Assembly: GCA_050331095.1 (NCBI GenBank)
Contig: JBHJHE010000048.1
Location: forward strand, 1-23,769
Length of the DNA: 23,769 nucleotides
Source of the DNA: MED-G105 sp050331095
Lineage (GTDB): Bacteria > Pseudomonadota > Alphaproteobacteria > Caulobacterales > Parvularculaceae
Direction of reading: 5' to 3'
Within the stretch, counting starts at the first letter, position 1, and each line of letters opens with the position of its first letter. Below, in pieces: positions 22,203-23,769 of the stretch. Both the position numbers and the translations under genes were made by a program. The notes under the pieces are model-generated. The model ran no database searches. It was not told where the DNA came from and saw only the letters and a list, made by a program, of their open reading frames with translations.

Positions 22203-23769
22203 ATGACCGCGGCCTTCGCCCCCGCCCAATCGGCCGTCGCGCACGCGCTTCGCCGTGTCGAAGCCGCGCCAGCCGTCGCGCGCGCCGCGCTCGTCGCCGT
22301 CTTCGCCCTTGTCGTCGCCGCGCCCGGTCTGTTTGCGCTGCCGCCGCTCGACCGCGACGAGGCCCGCTTCGCCCAGGCAAGCGCGCAGATGCTTGAGACT
22401 GGCGATTTCGTCGTCATTCGCTTCCAGGAAGGCGAGCGCAACAAGAAGCCCGTCGGCGCCTACTGGCTGCAAGCGGCGAGCGTCCCGGCGTTCTCTTCGG
22501 TCGAAGCCAGAGAGATCTGGGCGCACCGTCTGCCGTCCCTTGTCGCAGCGGCCCTCGCGGCCGCGTTGACGACCCTGATCGGCGGGATGCTCTACGGTCC
22601 GAGAACAGGGCTCCTCGCGGGCGCGCTTCTCGCGGCGGCGCCGGGGCTCGTCGGCGAGGCGACGATCGCGAAGGCCGACGCGCCGCTTCTCGCGGCGACG
22701 CTCGCCGCCCAGGCCGCCCTCGCCGCGCTTTACATGCGCGCGCGCGCCGACCGCCCGGCGCCGACGGCGATCGCCATCGGTTTCTGGGTCGCGGTCGGGG
22801 TCGGCGTTCTGGTAAAGGGCCCGATCTCGCTCATGGTGACGGGCTTTACCGGTCTCACATTGCTCATCGCCGCCGACGCGCCGCTCCGACGACGCCTGGT
22901 GCGCGCGACGCGCCCAGTCGCCGGGCTTGTCGTTCTGGCCGCGGTCCTCGCGCCATGGCTCATCGCCATCGGCCGCGCCACCGACGGCCGCTTCTTCGTC
23001 GACGCCATCGCCGGCGATATGCTGGCGAAGGTCGGCGCGGCCCAGGAGCGCCACGGCGGCCCGCCGGGCTACCACGCGGCGCTCGTCTGGCTCTTGTTGT
23101 GGCCCGCCGCGGCGCTGATCCCCGGCGGCTTGCGGCGCGCCGTCGCCGAGCGTCGCGACTGGCGGGCGCTCTTTCTGCTCGGCTGGCTCGCGCCAAGCTG
23201 GCTCGTGTTCGAGCTCGCCTCGACGAAACTGCCGCACTATGCGCTGCCGCTCTATCCGGCGCTCGCCATTTTGGCCGCGCGCGCGGCGGAAACCTCCGCC
23301 GGGCCCGTCGCGAGACGGCTCGGCGCGCTCCTTTACGCCGTGGTGGGCGTCGCCGCGGCCGGAATCGTCGCCGCCGCGCCGGCGATGTCCGGCGCCGCCT
23401 CGCTGGGGGCCGACGGGCCCGCGCGCGTCGCAGGCGCCGTCGGAGGGGTCGGCCTTGCGCTCGCGAGCGTTGCGATCGCCGTCCGTTTCCAGCGCGGCGA
23501 CGCCCGGGCGGCGACGCCGGCGGCGATCTTGTCGAGCGCCTGCCTCGCATGGCTGCTGCTCGTCGGCGTCGCCCCGCGGCTTCAGGATCTGACGGTGTCG
23601 AAACAGCTCAGCGCGGCGATCGACGCGGCCGGCGCGCACCACCTCAACGACCTCGCGCCGCCGAGCGTCGTCTCCGGCTATTACGAACCGTCCGCCGTAT
23701 TTTTGCTCGGCACGCCGACGATCATGACCGACGGCGCGGCCGCCGCGCGCGCCGCCGTCGGGCCGTCGG
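22203..23769 (+). CDS. ArnT/PMT-family lipid-linked glycosyltransferase, C-terminus cut by window edge
   Basis: 522 codons visible, no stop before the right edge. The GT-C catalytic aspartate-glutamate motif LDRDEARFAQ is at 49-58, followed by KKPVGAYWLQAASV, and the membrane topology has 8 or more helices, then TKLPHYALPLYPALA, as in ArnT and related GT83/PMT enzymes. These move sugars from polyprenyl-phosphate to lipid A or proteins on the periplasmic face. The divergent GT2 enzyme 91 bp away may make the donor. A five-codon ORF (MTATP, 22189-22206) overlaps this start as ATGA; another start choice is less likely. Acceptor unknown. Confidence 0.87.
   Translation, partial: MTAAFAPAQSAVAHALRRVEAAPAVARAALVAVFALVVAAPGLFALPPLDRDEARFAQASAQMLETGDFVVIRFQEGERNKKPVGAYWLQAASVPAFSSVEAREIWAHRLPSLVAAALAAALTTLIGGMLYGPRTGLLAGALLAAAPGLVGEATIAKADAPLLAATLAAQAALAALYMRARADRPAPTAIAIGFWVAVGVGVLVKGPISLMVTGFTGLTLLIAADAPLRRRLVRATRPVAGLVVLAAVLAPWLIAIGRATDGRFFVDAIAGDMLAKVGAAQERHGGPPGYHAALVWLLLWPAAALIPGGLRRAVAERRDWRALFLLGWLAPSWLVFELASTKLPHYALPLYPALAILAARAAETSAGPVARRLGALLYAVVGVAAAGIVAAAPAMSGAASLGADGPARVAGAVGGVGLALASVAIAVRFQRGDARAATPAAILSSACLAWLLLVGVAPRLQDLTVSKQLSAAIDAAGAHHLNDLAPPSVVSGYYEPSAVFLLGTPTIMTDGAAAARAAVGPS

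Noticed and set aside
22189..22206. Five-codon ORF MTATP overlapping the ArnT-type start as ATGA
   Set aside because: Too short to support as a leader peptide; the repeated ATGACCGC makes it look like a duplicated start region. No regulatory structure accompanies it.
22182..23642. A 486-codon minus-strand open frame opposite the ArnT/PMT-type gene
   Set aside because: Extremely Arg/Asp/Gly-rich antisense shadow; the plus strand encodes a helical membrane enzyme with the catalytic RDEAR motif.
1..23769. CRISPR arrays, toxin-antitoxin pairs, phage or integrase genes, tRNA or rRNA genes
   Set aside because: Looked for on both strands by reading; no regularly spaced repeats, no transposase or integrase motifs and no cloverleaf-like sequence with a T-loop consensus were seen.

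Overview
The window is high-GC DNA (strong G/C preference at third codon positions) with dense, short-spaced genes. The gene content points to an alphaproteobacterium: a polyhydroxybutyrate phaA/phaB/phaR set with an alphaproteobacterial-type PhaR, a CysD plus fused CysNC sulfate-activation pair, xanthophyll genes (crtE, crtZ), CreA, a TauE/SafE-type transporter and a DUF3429 protein. An aerobic, carotenoid-making, PHB-storing, probably marine lineage (for example near Parvularculaceae or Caulobacterales) fits, but no rRNA or other taxonomic marker is present, so the lineage is inference. No tRNA, rRNA, CRISPR array, transposase or phage gene was seen.

Layout. (1) 1-2126: a class I methyltransferase truncated by the left edge faces gloB; a GNAT acetyltransferase is coupled to gloB through a TTGA overlap. 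(2) 2161-5548, minus strand: a GbsR/MarR-type regulator, a DUF3429 membrane protein, a beta-lactamase-fold serine hydrolase lipoprotein and a TauE/SafE-like transporter run as a likely operon. A 13-bp inverted repeat over the regulator's start codon looks like an autoregulatory operator. (3) 5620-8910, plus strand: assimilatory sulfate activation (cysD, cysNC). cysD is preceded in the same frame, with no stop codon, by a small helix-turn-helix-like module, and two TGGG-N6-CCCA palindromes 74 bp apart lie in front. (4) 9053-12667: crtE, an ABC-2 exporter (ATPase and permease), a 26-codon mini-ORF and crtZ, chained by ATGA overlaps or direct abutment. (5) 12678-14749, minus strand: a secreted or envelope protein with an unclear start, CreA and a glutathione S-transferase. 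(6) 14877-17837: phaB and phaA on the minus strand, divergent from phaR, with inverted repeats in the shared intergenic region; no phaC is in the window. (7) 17919-20529: an unrecognised exported protein convergent with a PAS-GGDEF-EAL protein. Between them lies a double-hairpin repeat element whose mirror-image ends provide both stop codons. (8) 20758-23769: a 4-helix membrane protein and a GT2 glycosyltransferase (minus), divergent from an ArnT/PMT-type lipid-linked glycosyltransferase truncated by the right edge.

The parts most worth following are the in-frame HTH-CysD arrangement with its paired operator-like sites, the repeat element that terminates two convergent genes, and the exporter embedded between two carotenoid genes. 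No clearly new multi-gene system stands out.
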